Of a stretch of 64,000 nt of DNA, positions 31,035 through 41,887 are shown piece after piece; position 1 is the first letter of the stretch, and each line of letters begins with the position of its first letter. Source of the stretch: Eleusine coracana subsp. coracana (lineage: Eukaryota; Streptophyta; Magnoliopsida; Poales; Poaceae); contig CM064424.1 in NCBI GenBank assembly GCA_032690845.1, forward strand, positions 41,553,511-41,617,510, given 5' to 3'. Position numbers and translations under genes: made by a program. The notes under the pieces were generated by a model. That model did no database searches. It was not told the DNA's origin and saw nothing but the letters and a program-made list of their open reading frames with translations.

Positions 31035-32271
31035 GCAATTTCTACCTACTTGACCATAGATTCTAAATTAAAAAAAGCTTGGATAGAATGAAATGCTGCA
31101 GTGCGTACATGAAGGCGGGGGCAGAGTCCGCCTATTCTGCTCTCCTTCTAGCTTCTGCCTGTTGTGTTGCTAATTGCTATGCCATGCCAACGCACTCTGC
31201 TGATGAACCTAACAGGCGGCATCCGTGCACCCTTCATGCGCTGACGGTCACCATCATACCTTCCGCCAATTCTTCTGTCTGCCATCACTTCATCACACGT
31301 CGGGGTGCTCGGGCTGAGCTATGTCCATGAAACTAACCCTAGAGCTATGAAATTTCAACAGGTGACCAATAAAACCACATGAAAGCAAGTGTCATGAAAC
31401 ACGAGAATGAATCTTCATATTGTAGGACTTGCATCATTCGAGATTTCAAATCACAATAGATGACATGACATTCTTGGACACAGTAATGCTCGGGCCCCAA
31501 GGAGGAGAAGCGGGGCGCTGTGTCGCAGCAACTGATGCTCGAAGAGGAGGGCACAACGCGACGGTGGCGGTTCGGGGCTAGGGCCAGAGGGAGGAGGAGC
31601 GAGGAGTGCAGACGGATTAGGGTTGGGGAGGCGGGCGAGTGGGCGGGCGGGGCGAGCGCTATGGACCCCCCCCCCCTATCGGTGCCACTTTTTTACATTG
31701 AGAGGGTAACGGTATATGGTGGGACGCGGAATAAGCTTGTCAGCGTTGGATCTGCATCTAACGATGGAGAGGAGGGCGCCGGATTAGGGGTACGGTGAGG
31801 TGAATGACCTCACCGTAAATAATAGAATGGTAAGAAGGAATAATCGGGAACCATTCTGTGTCTGTCGGTATGCTAATAATAGGTTTTGATTACAACAGAA
31901 AATAGGTTTAAGAGATGGGTCTTTGAGATTTTGAGATTTTTAGCATATTTTATTCTCACTATAGCGCATAATCAAACATGATTATAGGGTTGTTAGTAGA
32001 GGGAAGTGAACAAACTCTTTCCCAATGCAAACCCGGTGCTTAGTTTAGGGGTTAACATGTACTCTGGACTAAAGTTTTGTCAAAACATTCATGAAATATT
32101 TGAATAAAAAGTTTTCGAATATTTCAAAGGAGAGATTATCAGCAAAGAAATTGAATGAAAAACGAAGAAGAAAGAGGATCATGGAATTTCAGGTGAAGTT
32201 TAACTCATGGTTACTGATACTCTGACACTGACGACGTAGCTTGTTGAGTCTCTTGGATGTTAACACTGGTC
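31035..32271. other. Unassigned intergenic sequence
   Basis: No recognised gene. Includes a GC-rich stretch (31500-31700) with a C10 run near 31665 and a perfect short palindrome at 31791-31817. Confidence 0.35.
31791..31817. repeat. Perfect 11-bp-stem palindrome
   Basis: TACGGTGAGGT, loop GAATG, ACCTCACCGTA. It could be a transposon end-to-end junction or chance. No neighbouring gene needs it as a terminator. Confidence 0.6.
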
Positions 32272-32279
32272 CTTGAGTG

Positions 32280-32462
32280 CAGTGGCGGAGGACGAAGTAG
32301 GTGTGGCGAAGTTAGAACACGTCACAGGCATAGCTATAAAATTGCTAACGGAGGAGCTGGGCCAACTGTCTCAGTGTATCATTAACCTGGCCATCAAGAA
32401 CAAACAAACCAAATCAAGGTATGGCCAGCGCCATAGCTAGCCACCATGGTCCTCCGCCACTG
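32280..32462. mobile_element. hAT-type MITE, 183 bp
   Basis: Terminal inverted repeats CAGTGGCGGAGGAC and GTCCTCCGCCACTG, 14 bp perfect. Flanked by CTTGAGTG (32272-32279) and CTTGAGCG (32463-32470), an 8-bp TSD with one mismatch. No coding content. Confidence 0.85.
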
Positions 32463-32751
32463 CTTGAGCGTGTGTTCCACATTCTATTGTAATAAGGCCT
32501 ACGTTACGTAACCATACACAGCCGAGGAAAAAAACTAGTAGTAGCCTACGTACGTTACTTTCTGAAATAGTACATATATTCAGTTCATGGAGCTTTATAC
32601 ATTTTTTTTTGCGGGAGATGAGCTTTATACAATTATTAATGATAATCCAATACATCATGCATGGTGCTTCCAAAAGTAATTACTTTTCATAATATTAACA
32701 ACCACTAAGAAGAGATACTGTACAATTCTTTTTTACGAAAAATAAAAATGT

Positions 32752-34294
32752 TCATCCGACGAGCACTTGAAGCTGCGGCCTGCACCAAGTCCTCCCGTAC
32801 TTGATCTGCTTCCTTATGACCATCTTATCTTCCTCGGTCCACGGGCACTCCCGCTGCCGCACGAGGTCCCAGTCCCAGAGCCCCTTCTCCCTGGCGCACC
32901 AGTTCTCGAGCAGCACGACGCGTTCCAGCGCCTTGCACACCCTGGCCAGGTACCTCACGAAGAAGACCTGCCGCCACGTGCGGCCAAACCCGGCCAGGAC
33001 TATCTCCCTGAGGTGCCGGTGCCGGAACCTGGACCGCACCGGCCAGCTTACCTCGTGCCCCGGCGGCTCCTCATTCCGGTCCGGCGTGGCGACGTGGATG
33101 TGCAGCACCTGGAGCGAGGGCGCGGCGTGCAGGAGCAGCCGCGGCACGCACGTGACGTCCCACGACGCCGGCACGTCGGCCACGAGGAGCCGGGTCAGCC
33201 CATGGAGCTTCATGCCGAGCGGGCGCGGGGTGATCCACCGGCTCGGCCCGGTGAGCCGGACGACGAGGCTGGCGACTGTCGGCGGCGCGCCCTCGAGGAA
33301 GCAGCCGAGCTCGTCGTGCTCGACCCGCCGGGCGGTCAGAGTCGCGGAAGAAGGTAAGGTTCACGTGCGCGAGCCGCGGCACGGCGCCGTACCGGAGCCG
33401 CACGGGGCTGGTCAGGCACGCGAGCCGCTCCAGCGACGGGAGGTCGCGGAGGTGGATCTCGCGAAACGAGCAGCCGTCCACGACCAGCTCCCGGAGCCGC
33501 GAGCCGCCGGGCGCGCTGATCACCAGCTCGTCACGCGCGCAGCGGCACGACTTGAGGCGCAGCGACTGCAGCGGTGAGTTGGACGTGAAGAGGCCCCGAT
33601 ACGTGGCCATGGGCGTCGACGCCGGCATGTCACTGAGGACCAGCGCGCCGCACCGGTGCAGCGGCGGCACCGTGCAGTTGGCGAGCGTCAGGCTGCGCAG
33701 GCGCGACCGGTGGAGATCGTCGTCCAGGCAGTGGTGCGGGAAGGTGTAGGCGGGACCCACATGGAGGTCATCAAGGTGCAGCGGCCTTGCGACGACCTCG
33801 AGGTCCTCAACTCCCCACGCGGCGATCGCCGTGGGGATGAGGCAGTCGACGACGCAGCTGTCGGACTCCTCTTCCATGGTGAAGGGGAAGAACTCGACGC
33901 GGAGGGTCTTGACGCGCCGCCGGTCTTCTACGTCATCAGCTGCCGTCATGAGACCGGTGACGCCGTCAGCGAACGCGCGCATGACGCGGCGCTCGCATTG
34001 CGTGACGACGGCGTCGAGCTCCCGGACGGCGGCGACCGCAGTGGTGCGCGCCGGGTCACAGCCGCGGCGGACGGCGAGGGCGCGGTGGTAGCGCGGCGGG
34101 AGCACGTCGCCGACACGGATGTCCAGCACGGGGAGGTCGAGCGAGAGGCGGGCCCACCGCCGGGCGAGGACGGCGGTGGAGAGCGCGGTTCGGGTGTCCA
34201 GGCGCCGCAGGATGAGGCGGAGCAGATCGTCGGGCAGATCGCTCAGCCGGTCTGCGCCGGCGGCGGCGGCACGACGCCTCTTGATCCGGGGCAT
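32752..34294 (-). pseudogene. F-box/LRR-type protein gene with one frameshift
   Basis: The start ATG at 34294 opens MPRIKRRRAAAAGADRL, then an F-box (LSDLPDDLLRLILRRL, TALSTAVLARRW, residues about 18-50). Leucine-rich repeat-like segments follow (LRSLTLANCTVPPL, LQSLRLKSCRCARDEL, LRELVVDGCSF, LERLACLTSPVRL). Around 33345 the frame shifts by one base equivalent: the family-like continuation (VEHDELGCFLEGAPPTVASL) lies in another frame and runs to TGA at 32752 through LLHAAPSLQVLHIHV and REIVLAGFGR. Total about 510 codons, normal for grass F-box/FBD-type proteins. F-box proteins are substrate receptors of SCF ubiquitin ligases. The shift sits in a GC-rich CCGCCCGGCGGG context, so a sequencing error is possible. 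High GC is typical for intronless grass genes. Confidence 0.8.
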
Positions 34295-34569
34295 GGTGCT
34301 AACTGTTTCGGGATGGGGTTCTTCGATCCAGCCCTGTGGATATATCTGGCTAAAAAAAATACTTGGGTTGTGAAGTCGCGTCGGACTCGGGACGGAGGCA
34401 CCCCGACAGTCAGACTGCGGGTGTTTCAGCCTGCTAAAATCCAGGTGGGTCGGAGCTTTTGAGGTAGTCTTTGTAGAAAAAATCTATTTGTCTCTCTTAA
34501 CTTGATGTCACACTTTAGTTCTACCAACTATAAAACTGATTATCTAACATCTTGAATAATTGATATGGG
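34295..34569. other. Upstream region of the F-box gene
   Basis: About 275 bp. Read on minus, a GATATATCC element near 34336 could act as a TATA box, but nothing more specific is visible. Confidence 0.3.
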
Positions 34570-35490
34570 TGTAGTATTTCTCTCTAGATGATTTTGATAA
34601 TGGTTTTGTCCGACGTAACAGAGTGGATTTGACATGTCATATGTCATATTATTATTTTTTCTTTTCTCCCTTCTTCATCTCCAAACACCCAAACTCCTTT
34701 CTCTCTTCTACTTCCACAAACCCCGCACTAGACGACGAGCGGGGTAAGGTGCAGCAAACTGTGACGGGCTGGTGACGAGGCCGGATGCGGTGGCAAGGTG
34801 TGTGGTCGTGCGTGGCAGTGGGCTGCGAGGCCTACGGCTAGGTGCAAAGGGTTGCAGTGGGCCGACAGTGAGGCCGGACGAGGTGGTAGGGTGCGCTGTG
34901 GGTTGCAGCGGCGGGGAGCGATGCGCGTGGCCATGTGCGGTGGGTTGCGGCGGGCTGGCGGGGTGCGAGGCCTGTGGCCAGGTGCGACATGTTGTGGCGG
35001 GCCGCGCAATAAAGGTCGGCGGGGTGCACGACCAGGTGCACTGGTGGTGAAGGGGAGGCGACAGGTGGGGCCATGATGGGTCATGGCGGTAGGATGCGAG
35101 GCAGGTGGGTTACGGTGACGGGGGTGTGCTGTGGGATTGCAGCGACGGGGTGTGCGGCCAGGCATGTTGCCGTTGAAAAGGAGGTGACAGGTAAGATCAT
35201 GGCGGGCTGCGGTAACGAGGTGCAAGGTGTGTTGCGGCGGTGGGGTGTGAGGCTTGCAGCAAGGCGCGACTGGTTGCGGCGTGGCCGGATGAGGTGGCGG
35301 GGTGCGAATCTAGACATGGCGGCGGTGAAGAGGAGAGGGAAAAGGAAAAAAGGAAACAAAAGGGAAAAGGAGAAAAAAAGAGAGGGAGAGAGAAAAAGGA
35401 AAAAAATGACGTGACATATGACACGTGGGATCAACCATGCCACGTTGGATAAAACTGCTATCTCAAACTATCGAGGCAGCAAAATTAAAT
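34570..35490. mobile_element. Inverted-repeat element with GC-rich core
   Basis: The left arm (GATGATTTTGATAATGGTTT ... TGACATGTCATATGTCAT, pyrimidine-rich after 34660) and the right arm (purine-rich before 35405, then GACATATGACACGTGG ... AAACTGCTATC) are inverted relatives over roughly 100 bp. The 0.6-kb core is made of GGTGCGAGGC and GGTTGCGGCGGG words. No TSD could be fixed. The long open frames in the core on both strands are low-complexity and not genes. Confidence 0.5.
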
Positions 35491-35509
35491 CATCGATTTT
35501 AATAGTTTA

Positions 35510-35540
35510 TTAGCAAAATACCCGTTCGTTGCCACGGGTC
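35510..35540 (-). mobile_element. Helitron-like 3' terminus (minus strand)
   Basis: On minus: hairpin ACCCGT GGCAACGA ACGGGT with a perfect 6-bp stem, spacer ATTTTG, then CTAA followed by T. Same terminus family as 525-565 and 25722-25751. The body would run rightwards and may be cut by the LTR element at 36151. Confidence 0.5.
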
Positions 35541-36150
35541 TTTGTTAAAAAAATTTATGATTAGAATGTTTTTCTAACTATAAAAGGTTTTCAATTAATC
35601 ATTTTTTTGGCTTGAGCATTTGCTCTATTTTTATTTTATTTTACTTTTTTTAGTTTTAAAATATTATTTATTATAATAATTTTAGAGTAAGTTATTACTG
35701 GAATTCTTGTTATTAGTTTCCATCCAAAATATGATGTTAAAGTAATAGATGATTAATTGTTATTAGTATGAAATATCGAATAGAAATTGGAGTCTAATTT
35801 AACAAAGGATTAGAAAATGGTTCAAAAGCGACTCAAACTGATTGGTGAATTATTATAGGATACAAGCTGAATACGATAACGTCATGGACACATCTGGACA
35901 TAAAAAAAGTGGTCTAAACAACCTCACCTCAATGAATAAGTTATATAAAAGGTGTTAGATACCCGGTTTTATAGTTGGGGGAGCCAAAGTGAGACACTCC
36001 GATAAGTTGAGGGAGGCAAATAGGACTTTTCTCTTTCTCATACAAAGGTGATTTTTATTTTTTTTAATGACACTATATGGCATCTTAGAGCATCTCTAAA
36101 ATCTCCCTAAAAAATTGACCCTAAAAGAGTGTTTTTGGGAGCAGCCCAAT
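35541..36150. other. AT-rich sequence, possible Helitron body and MITE fragment
   Basis: No gene. At 36086 a GAGCATCTCTAAAATCTCCC stretch resembles the ends of the TIR element at 26871. The retrotransposon LTR begins right after it. Confidence 0.35.
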
Positions 36151-37450
36151 TGTCGGTGTTTCGATTACCGGCAAGTAGTATTTGTTCTAGGGGTGCATGC
36201 TTTGGTTTCGGTGATGGCTATGCAAGAGGACACAAGAATTATACTAGTTCAGGGAGAGCCCCTACGTCCAGTTCACGGCCCTGCTCATATTACTTGCACC
36301 GGGGTGTAGAAAGGTGGCGAGAGAGGAGGAGGAGCCTCCAAGTCTCTGATGCTCCTAAGCGTGAGTGTGTGTGGGTGGGTGGTTGATTCTGATGCCTCAT
36401 TCTTCTCTCTTTTTTAAAGAAGAGATAGGCCCTCCCTTTTATACTTCAAGGGAGCCGACCCCAATTACAGAGAGAGAGAGGGAGAGTAAATTGCTACATG
36501 TATGGAGTTGGTGAAGCCATGCTGGAGAAGGTAGATGCCTTGGTTGACGGCGTGGCTTTCGGTCCTTGTGTCAGGGGTAGGGGGCACTGTGCTCGGGCGT
36601 GCCCCCATTCTCCATCGTCGGGTCGAGCTCCCTCATCACTATATAGGGCGTGTTCCACCATTCGCGGGGTGGCGAAGCATGGGTGCTATCATGTTTCTTA
36701 AGCGAGGTCTTATCCACACGTCCATCAGGTCGTCCTTCAGTGTCACTGTTGGGGGCGTCATCAGTGATTACATTGCAGCACGCTATGCCATGCCTGCCAT
36801 CATCAGAGGGCGCTAGTGATGACGAGAGGGGCAGGTACGGGGGTGATTTGACCCCCCTGATACTATGCGTGCAGGTTGGGCTTGGTACTTAATACGGGGT
36901 GGTTGGTGGTTGTTGACCACCGTCCCGCTCGACCCCCTCGTCGGGGGTCGATGCGTCAGATTGTGCCTGTCCGATCCCGCTGGAGGTGGAGATCCAGCCT
37001 GTCACAACATGGCAATCGAGTTTCTCTATCCGTTATTTCCGGCTTAGTTAGTGACTAGTTGTGTCGTCCTATCTCAGAGCAGGTTTTGACAGGGGCTAGG
37101 CTTATCGGGTTGTACCATCCTTTATTTCGGGCACCATGTTCGAGGTAGCGGCATGCCATTTTGTCTTCATCCGAAAGGCGCAAATATGGGCCGTTTGACC
37201 GAGCCATTCCGTGTGGGCAAGTATCTCGCATCTGACCCATGTTCGGACCTGTATCGTCTCGACTCCTACGGGGTCGAGCGAGTCAAGGGAGGGCGCGACT
37301 CTTGCTTCCAAAACTTGGCTAGTGCAAGGGATTCCCTCTATAGGGCCCACACGAAGGATGTTCTGGTGAGGTATTGCGGGTTTTGATGTCTCGGGTATTG
37401 TTGGGCCTCAGAGTGGTGCCACTTGGCACCCCCGGTTTCTATGCCTGATA
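36151..37450 (-). repeat. 3' LTR of the outer Gypsy element
   Basis: The plus-strand left edge TGTCGGTGTTTCG is a typical Gypsy LTR end. The right edge is placed at CCTGATA, a decayed CCTGACA, because it is followed by AGTAGCCCCTGAGCCCCC, whose minus-strand reading GGGGGCTCAGGGGCTACT resembles a polypurine tract. The partner LTR lies beyond 64000, so the limits are provisional. Confidence 0.5.
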
Positions 37451-37558
37451 GTAGCCCCTGAGCCCCCAAGCGAATTAGAGAATCGTCCGGGGGGGGGGGG
37501 GGGTTCTTTGCATTGACATTCTTGGATGATACGGAGTTGGTTTCTTGTAGCCAAGGCC

Positions 37559-37783
37559 CCGAAGAGGTGTGCACGAGCGCACCCGATGGGTGTTGCCCCC
37601 GAGCCAGAGGGCGAGTCTCAGCGAGACTTGCGCTTTGGCTTGACTCGGTGTGAGATGGTTAGCTGATCCTCCGAAGGGGTGCATGCGAGCGCACCCGTCG
37701 GGTGTAGTCCCCGAGCCATGGGATGAGTCCGGATGGACTCGTGCTTTAGCTTCATTCGCTTGGGGCGGTCACACGAATGTTGT
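37559..37783 (-). repeat. Two diverged 112-bp tandem units next to the 3' LTR
   Basis: CCGAAGAGGTG...GAGCGCACCCG at 37559 recurs as CCGAAGGGGTG...GAGCGCACCCG at 37671. Each unit continues with CCCCGAGCCA and GACT-CG-GCTTT. Such repeats between pol and LTR are common in grass Tat elements. A G16 run at 37489-37504 lies just outside. Confidence 0.75.
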
Positions 37784-39129
37784 TGCGCTTGAGTCCCTTG
37801 GGTTTCACGCCCCAGGCTGAGTGGACATTTTTGAGGGTTGCAGAAGGGAGGTTTGTCCATAGCGCCATCGTGACAGGACGTGTCTTTCTTCCCTAAAAAG
37901 GAGAGCCCTCGCTCGATGCTGGTCCTCGAGCCCTCGCTCGATGTGCCAGGACTAGCCAAGTGACCGTTTCAACTTTATTAAATTCTCCTTCCGTGCCCTA
38001 TTCGTGAGGCGGAGGATAGAGATGGCCGTGTTTTTTGCCTAGGTGGTTGAAACTTGGTGCTCATTAAGTTGCTATCGGGTTTGTTCGAGCGAAGCCCCCG
38101 GTTCCCTGTTGACAGGGTCCCGGTGAACTAGCTGGTGGTTGTCTTTGTAAATCCGTATTTCCGACCTGACTGGTTACCTCGATCATTAGATGGGTCATGG
38201 TGGCTAGCTGCCTCTCTTCGGGGAGATACCAACGGACAGTTTGAAACAAGACTCAAACATGATGCCCTCGACATTTAGGGGTCAGGGTGTTGGCCGCTAG
38301 GTGGGCCCATCGTTCGTGCCCTCTCGCTCTTGTCTTGCACACTAGGCGTTTGTCGAACCCCACCATGAAGTAGTTTTCAGCTTCTTATCCCATCCTACCT
38401 GTGCTTGTAGGCCTCATGTCGATCAGTCAAGTCACGGTTCGTCTCGCCTACGCCCGGGTTGACGCCAATCGAACCCCGCGGGCTCGATCGAGCCGCTGCT
38501 GCAAGGCAAGGTTAGTTGTGATCCGTCCTTATCGTCCTGCCTCCCATTCACGAACACGGGGGCCTTTGGGAGGAGATCTATCGGAAATATAAAACATAGG
38601 GATTTAGGGGAATGGCCCCCACTTGCCTAAGTTAGATGGAATAAAAGTGGGTGCGAGGTTTTCGGTTGGCTCTGAACCATTTTCCGACTGCCCGAGGTGA
38701 AGACGACACGTTTACCTCGCGAGTGTGTCATGGTGGGCCCAGCAGCACGGTCACGTCGCCTCACCTCCCGCATCGTGGAAACCATGGGGCAAGTTTTCTC
38801 TGCCCGGATGATAAGAGTAATAGGGTCGCCATGCTAGGGCACTGTGGAACGGAACAGAAACCAAAGAATCATGGGGAAACAGAGAGGAAGGTGGAGGACG
38901 TAACGAGATTTTAGGCCATGGGTAATGTGGCGGGGAGTTAGACCCCTTACCTTGGCTGAGTTGTGGCTGGATCCCGCGGTTAAATCGGAGGGAAATTTCG
39001 GGGCGCGTTGCCTATTTAAGTCCGGTCCGGGTTGCATCTCCTCCTTCTTCTCTTAGCCTCCACACCTTTCAATCTATAGCCTCTCTCAGCGATCGCCATT
39101 GTTTCATCACGGTTACCCTCTTGCCCACC
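37784..39129. other. Non-coding 3' region of the outer Gypsy element
   Basis: No gene recognised. CTATTTAAG at 39012-39020, about 110 bp before the antisense ORF start, is a candidate TATA box for that ORF. Confidence 0.4.
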
Positions 39130-39300
39130 ATGTCTATTTTCACTCGATCCACTGTGATGAGGAAGGAGCTGGAGGCGCTCGTCCACATTGGGCTCTTGGT
39201 GCCTCTCACCGGCGCTAGGGAATGGCTGGTGCCGGGGAACGAGTTTCGGCCGGAGCCCCCTAGAGGCTATGTGGTGTCGTTCGTCCCTTTTGCTCAATAG
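39130..39300 (+). pseudogene. Start of the antisense gypsy-type ORF (PF04195-like), truncated
   Basis: ATG at 39130, 56 codons to TAG at 39298. It contains ELEALVHIGLLVPLTGAREW and PRGYVVSFVPF, which resemble the entry of the putative gypsy-type transposon domain (PF04195) carried antisense in many grass Tat elements. It then runs directly into reverse-transcriptase sequence of the opposite strand, marking an internal deletion at about 39300. Confidence 0.65.
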
Positions 39301-39476
39301 CGGAAATTTTCTCAGGGTTGGCCTCGATGTCGCGTTCAGAGATGATGAACCTAAGAAGCATGCCCCTCGGGACCCTGAAGATGCATTTCTTGGGGTTAAG
39401 CTTAACGCCATTCGCACGTAACTGGGAGAAGACGCGCTCGAGGTCGGCCATGAGGGTGTCAGTCCTTTTGGACTAC
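39301..39476 (-). pseudogene. Outer Gypsy RT, 3' fragment
   Basis: Minus-strand frame with ADLERVFSQLRANGVKLNP, KKCIFRVPRG and ANPEKISAI, the part of a Gypsy RT just after the catalytic YVDD. It ends at the deletion junction near 39300. It is separated from the 5' RT part (from 60518) only by the Copia insertion. Confidence 0.8.
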
Positions 39477-39481
39477 ATAGG

Positions 39482-41887
39482 TGAAAAGACCTTAATGTCG
39501 CCTAGAGGGGGGGGGGGGGTGAATAGGCTGTTAAAACAAATTTGCAGCAGATAAAATAGATAAGTTCAGACAGGAGCCATCTTAGTCCGCTAGGGTTGGC
39601 ATCTTAGTCCGGATACTGTTTCGGGAAGGTGTATAAAAACACGCTTTAAGCAATCTATATATAAATCGGCTCCTACCAATTTGTTCGAAACATATATATG
39701 AGCTAATACACTGAATGAATTAAACCAACAACAAGTATAATGATAGAATAATTCGGTGTAAGCAAATCAAGCACAAATATGAAGAACAAGGTAAAGAACT
39801 TATAAACCAATAATGAGACGTGATGATTTGTTTCCCGAAGTTCAGATTCATCAAGAATCCTACGTCTCCATTGAGGAGCTCCAAAGATCCAGGTCTCTTT
39901 CAATCCAAATCCTCATCGAGCAATCACAAAGATCGAGCTCGGGTTTTCTTGCTTCCTTTGATTCCTTCCCTTGCGGAGGTGAATCGAAACCTTGACAAAC
40001 TTCCCTAGGCTCACCACAAAACTTGGGAGCTCACCAGGTGACGCCTTGCCATCAAGGGGATGAATCCCCAAGAGTAACAAATGCCACAAAGATTGCTTGC
40101 TAATGAACTCAAGTGCTCAACAATGGAATTAGCTCTCTTTCACTCAATCTCTCACCCAATCTCACCCACAAGGTCAAGCACTAAGCAATGGGGAGTGGAG
40201 AGGTTGTTTCTTGGCCTAAATGGGTGTTTCTTTGATGTGGAACTAACAATTTTCCGTTGAGGACGAAGGGGGGTGTATATAGGAAGTTTTCAAAAACTAG
40301 CCACTATGTTCTATCAGTGGGCATCTTAGTCCGACAACGGGGGCCGTCCTAGTCCAGGCCAACTCAGAACAGAACCAATATTACCGCTGTTAGTCCCTTA
40401 GCCGTCTTAGTCCGGGCATTCCCGTCTTAGTCCGGCTGACCCCAGACCCCGTCTTAGTCCGGGTTTGGCCGTCCTAGCCCGGGTCAAGCGACAACAGAAC
40501 CAAAATGGTTCTGGACCAGCCTGAGTCGTCCTAGTCCGGCTGGACCTGTCTAAGTCCGAGATTCTCAGAAAAAGTGGCATAACTTTTGCTCCTCAAGTCT
40601 GATTTAGGTGATCTTGGACTCTATGGAAAGATAAATCAGAGGGCTATCCATCTCACTAAGAACTAGCCCCAATTTCACCGAAAGGAATGTTAAACTCTCA
40701 CAAAAGTTTGTTAGATCATTTTGAACATCGAGACATAAGAAAAGCTATCAACATTGCATCCCTCTTGATAGTACGGCATTCCTATACTCAAAAGTAAATA
40801 GAAAACTATGCCAATAGGAACACCTTCATGTCATAATATTTCCTTATCTTGAGGGTTGCCAACGCATGAGTATTTCACCATTTGAACATTTAGTTGTTGA
40901 TCAACTATTGATAAGCATATATGTCCAACATTATTATATCTTTGCCTTGAGCATGTCCACTTGAGATTTTAGATTTAATGTTTATCAACTCGTAAAGTGC
41001 AACCACAATCTTTCCATTTCCTTGAGCATGTCTATATGATATTTTGGGATTGATGTTCATCAACTCATGAAGTGTATGTGACCACTTCCATATGTTCAAC
41101 CCACTTGAAGTTCTTCAACATGTGAAATTCAACCATTGCTCTTAATTTTAATTTCACTTGATGTGGGTTAACCCATGAATAGCATGCTCTTCCATTTCAC
41201 ATTTCAACAATTCTTCAAATAAGTGATGTAGATAATCCATAGCTTCATATAGTTTTGCATGGTTCATTATGCTAAGCCTACACTTGCTCTTCATCATTGC
41301 CTTTGGTTCTTCGGCGCCAAGCCTCTTGCTTGCCCTTCACCCTTGCACATGGTCTGTCGTAGCCAAGTTTTGCTCAACCTTCACCGCCTTTCCATGTAAT
41401 GCTACTTTGTATCCATCATCATCAATATGCTCACTATTATTTCAGTAACCAAGTTGATATATTCTTTTCTCAAGTGTCTTGATTTTCTTCTTGTCTTAAT
41501 GGTCACTTAGCTTCAAGTTATTGACACATCATCATGTTGACACCATCAACTATTGATATTCAATTATCTTCTATGATGTGTTTCTAGCTTCAACCATAAG
41601 TGTTGATTATGTGTATCGACATCTTCATCAACACATTGATCACTATTATCCTTTATCAAGCATCTTCATCAAATAACTTATTGAGTCAACCATATTGTCA
41701 TCTATCTACAATCTTGTCCATGTTGATCCTCAACACTTCTTATAAACGGTTTGATGTCATAGCTTGATGCCGGAACATATCCTATCATGTAAGCTCACAA
41801 ACTCATATAAAAGGTTAGTTCCAACAACCATTGTCATCTATCACCAAAACTCATCATTAATCCAAGGCTAGAGACCTAGACCTTTCA
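39482..41887 (-). repeat. Copia 3' LTR (2,406 bp)
   Basis: Begins TGAAAAGACC and ends CCTTTCA on plus. Highly similar to 58128-60517, with scattered substitutions and small indels. It contains a G14 run near 39508, about eleven CTTAGTCCGG-like motifs (39589-40560) and, read on minus, a CTATATAC TATA-like box near 40275. Confidence 0.93.
40272..40280 (-). promoter_or_regulatory. Candidate TATA box of the Copia LTR
   Basis: Minus-strand CTATATAC, conserved in the other LTR near 58920. It lies about 1.6 kb from the LTR start and 0.8 kb from its end, a sensible U3/R boundary. Inference from position and conservation only. Confidence 0.4.

Noticed and set aside
32280..32462. Small RNA hairpin or miRNA precursor
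   Set aside because: The inverted ends with an 8-bp flanking duplication identify a hAT MITE; no separate evidence for a miRNA.
32767..34462. Long plus-strand frames (196-268 codons) across the F-box locus
   Set aside because: Shadows of the GC-rich minus-strand F-box gene; no domain of their own.
34728..35443. Several 70-165-codon frames on both strands
   Set aside because: Made of repeated GGTGCGAGGC words in the core of an inverted-repeat element; simultaneous openness on both strands reflects composition.
39813..40008. Short frames in the Copia LTR repeated near 58459-58723
   Set aside because: Duplicated because the LTRs are duplicated; no protein similarity.
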